Shown here: in pieces, positions 14,201 to 15,236 of the stretch
Numbering within the stretch: position 1 is the stretch's first letter
Layout: each line of letters opens with the position of its first letter
NCBI GenBank assembly: GCA_023145185.1
Contig: JAGLEG010000521.1
Span: 1 to 15,236, forward strand
Source of the DNA: Thermoplasmata archaeon
GTDB taxonomy: Archaea; Thermoplasmatota; Penumbrarchaeia; Penumbrarchaeales; Penumbrarchaeaceae
Length of the DNA stretch: 15,236 nt
Direction of reading: 5' to 3'
Made by a program: the position numbers and the translations under genes
The notes under the pieces: generated by a model
The model's input: only the letters and a program-made list of their open reading frames with translations
Told to the model about the DNA's origin: nothing
Databases searched by the model: none

Positions 14201-15236
14201 GATTGGCCCGGTATAGCCCCTCATCCTCTGTGAGTACGGCGATCGTGCCGTTCTCGTAGGTGAAGGAGATCGGAACGCCCGACAGGGCGAACTCCACTGC
14301 AGCGGACCCACCCTGGTCATTTATGTCTATGGCCTCCTGGGAGGTGGTGAGAATACCGTTATGGTCCTTGTCCCAGAAGACCTGTCCGGTCACAGTAATG
14401 GTCTTCTCCGCCCAGATGTCAAGTTCGATCCTGTTCTCGGTTCCAGGGTCCTTCAGGTCCTGCATGTGAAAGTAGGAGACGTTGCCCGTTGACCTGTTAT
14501 CAACAAGCACCTTGTAATCTCCCCGTGGAAGATATGCAGTGTAGGCGCCGTCGAAATTCGCTACTGCGTAGACCGTCGCACTATCCTCAACACGCTGGAA
14601 ATTGATGTAAGCGCCTTCCATTGGCGTGTCAACCAATTTGGTCAACTTTCCTGTAACCACATATCCATGTTGAAGGGTGATGTCCATTATCTCTTCCTCA
14701 CCATGGTCGAGGGCTACTTTCCCAATATAACTGTAGATCTTGGACCTATCTAGGGATGTTATCTGGAGGTCGTACTCCCCTGCCGGCAGGACGATCTCCA
14801 TATGGCCCTTCTCATCCAGGGATGCCACGTACTTCCTCGTTGTGTCAAAGCCATAATACAGGGCCACCAGGCTCCTGACAGCGGGTCCACCTTTCCCCAA
14901 AAGGTACTCGGAGGGAGGGGGTAAATATGCATTGATCTCCAGCTTCGAATAGGGATAGACCGGGATGTCAATGGAGATATTGTCGCCCTTTTCAAGGATG
15001 AACGAGATCTCCTCATTCATGAAATTATCAACATCGGCCTCAAGCCAGTACTGGCCCGGAAGGGCCCTGTCAAATGAGTAGTTGCCGTTTTGATCTGATA
15101 GGGTCTCCCTGATCACTCCCTCCTCATCTATCAGCCTGACCGACCCGCCCATTACGGAATCGGAGGTGCCGAAGGTGAGGTTTCCATGCACGATGGTATT
15201 ATCGAACCTTATATCCTTCTGGGCATCCGATTTCGG
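11202..15236 (-). CDS. Giant C-terminally anchored surface protein with carboxypeptidase-regulatory-like repeats, N-terminus missing
   Basis: The minus-strand frame is open from the window edge to TGA at 11202-11204, giving 1344 residues of a longer protein. A GTG at 15189-15191 is only an internal codon, because the 15 codons before it continue without a stop and already belong to the first repeat. Numbering from the window edge, beta-sandwich repeats of the carboxypeptidase-regulatory type start near 14, 194, 281, 584, 674, 773 and 871. Each opens with V-x-G-x-(L/I/V) and closes with a D-x-x-G-x-(Y/F) and L-P/L-x-G-x-Y pattern. Three carry calcium-loop-like segments (D-K-D-H-N-G, D-G-N-S-D-G-T-I-G, D-T-D-E-D-G-E-I-G). 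Residues about 960-1195 look NEW3-like, and 1196-1310 CARDB-like with E-E-S-N-E-G-D-N. A membrane helix (1320-1337) and the tail R-Q-K-T-Q-P-I end the protein. It probably forms a long stalk or adhesin. No enzymatic domain is visible. Confidence 0.87.
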   Translation of the reverse strand, partial: PKSDAQKDIRFDNTIVHGNLTFGTSDSVMGGSVRLIDEEGVIRETLSDQNGNYSFDRALPGQYWLEADVDNFMNEEISFILEKGDNISIDIPVYPYSKLEINAYLPPPSEYLLGKGGPAVRSLVALYYGFDTTRKYVASLDEKGHMEIVLPAGEYDLQITSLDRSKIYSYIGKVALDHGEEEIMDITLQHGYVVTGKLTKLVDTPMEGAYINFQRVEDSATVYAVANFDGAYTAYLPRGDYKVLVDNRSTGNVSYFHMQDLKDPGTENRIELDIWAEKTITVTGQVFWDKDHNGILTTSQEAIDINDQGGSAAVEFALSGVPISFTYENGTIAVLTEDEGLYRANLPVATYTMGVDIYGFEKQITLFDVEGTVEQQNFGMNNTDVSLISRDTEVLFNVTYNKIGKRELDIRSVSDLEFSIIATEIYMNGKSYEFKTDGMGQARAMIPPGEYFLTVEAEFEEDGVTHRLWSEKELMINPSNDIHLEEIMLNYTVNVGSTMFLIDEGSFRYPGEVIVSAYALFGSPDPIATAETDYNGRFNLDLPIGDYILHAEHLRFGQHYMYWDQVSVGETFTGGNYEMRTTQTVTGSLYPNFAGISQGYMYIIEGDRWLGVNPSEDGQFSFQMFEGEYEIDLFAEMVEDLMGESTHVQYELHSELLVEGPVEGLDLDLNKWVEIRGSIYYDGNSDGTIGEEEKIPFATMSLMDRESILRGPINVTTDDLGQYRMLVPFTTLDVTVATDGYKDEPSSFSRALDISVYNQVEWDIEVIPRDLKVTGTLFFDTDEDGEIGQFDARISGMKLTFADKRGGTEIIIFSEEDGSFELDLIPGGYTVSGFKYEGGLPVYGYMAELQIETGEDLLDEEWMVVGAKRVSGTIFFTDTDGELHLPETGETILWRTVLGLELETEFQGGAYRMDLPYYEYTVTSSIVNQEYDMDVTYSLYKTVDVSDENVARDFALELEKELDHSFSIDLVKVEEHEQEMASRETKRLMYFIENTGNEPIVVSIDTGEKPDGWIVEYPFGTDIELEIGQRVERQLNVTSPAEPRFYNSIKVEGSAVEGTIGSFEVSIKTPPSQKVELSIDVAPVVGVNFGETMVINVSVNNLGSGEDVVNLMLDPMPAEDSEWEVLWNGDQPFPEGGENASMVPYGGRTYSLLIKAPTEDVARVGDSITLKILGKNRKGDLVETQVTVKITEPNLVILDTYLKLTNRKLTDPLMEGEIEANITVLVQGRDVSDVNVSLWVGHDLVGESTIFRIAQGKTAYTRIRFNLSQYNISENKFHTFQVVVDPYDTIEESNEGDNAGVWDDVLVGEIKEETRVNWRIVIFAVLVILVTIGILAYRQKTQPI

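Noticed and set aside
15189..15191. GTG as the start of the giant surface protein
   Set aside because: No stop codon separates it from the window edge, there is no signal peptide after it, and the codons before it continue the first beta-sandwich repeat.

Overview
The window reads as chromosomal DNA of an archaeon, most likely of the Thermoplasmatota (inference). Supporting signs are TATA-like elements upstream of genes with GGAGG-type ribosome binding sites, heavy use of AGG/AGA arginine codons, an archaeal member of the TPD/CDIN1 nuclease family, and very large secreted proteins built from calcium-binding, beta-propeller and carboxypeptidase-regulatory-like modules with C-terminal membrane anchors. 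No rRNA, tRNA, CRISPR array, transposase or phage gene was seen.

Positions 1-1831 carry intracellular genes. The 3' end of a class II (B12-dependent) ribonucleotide reductase is followed 10 bp later by a small gene for a probable divergent class II aldolase-like protein. Convergent to that, with a 16-bp overlap of the 3' ends, is a gene for an archaeal homologue of CDIN1/C15orf41, a PD-(D/E)XK-type nuclease family. Upstream of it on the same strand lies a broken remnant of a Mut7-C RNase-domain gene, followed by about 260 bp of AT-rich DNA with no recognisable gene.

Positions 2036-8865 carry two long extracellular protein genes on the plus strand. The first encodes a secreted acidic protein with thrombospondin type 3-like calcium-binding repeats. 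It ends at a near-perfect intrinsic-type terminator. Behind it comes a 550-bp non-coding stretch with the most unusual structure in the window: two tandem copies of a roughly 123-bp multi-hairpin element, whose few differences include two compensatory base-pair changes, and then four TTGACA-type half sites in alternating orientation just upstream of a promoter. The second gene encodes a membrane-anchored Asp-box (BNR/sialidase-like) propeller and Ig-like protein with an acidic cytoplasmic tail.

Positions 8955-15236 hold a cytoplasmic DHH-family phosphoesterase with a long highly charged N-terminal extension. Convergent to it, across a GC-rich hairpin, is a very large C-terminally anchored surface protein made of carboxypeptidase-regulatory-like repeats, then NEW3/CARDB-like domains. 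This last gene stays open to the window edge, so its N-terminus is missing.

Three of the seven recognisable coding genes are surface proteins, so the right-hand two thirds looks like a cell-envelope locus with a nucleic-acid enzyme inserted. I see no sequence evidence that the DHH protein works with the surface proteins.
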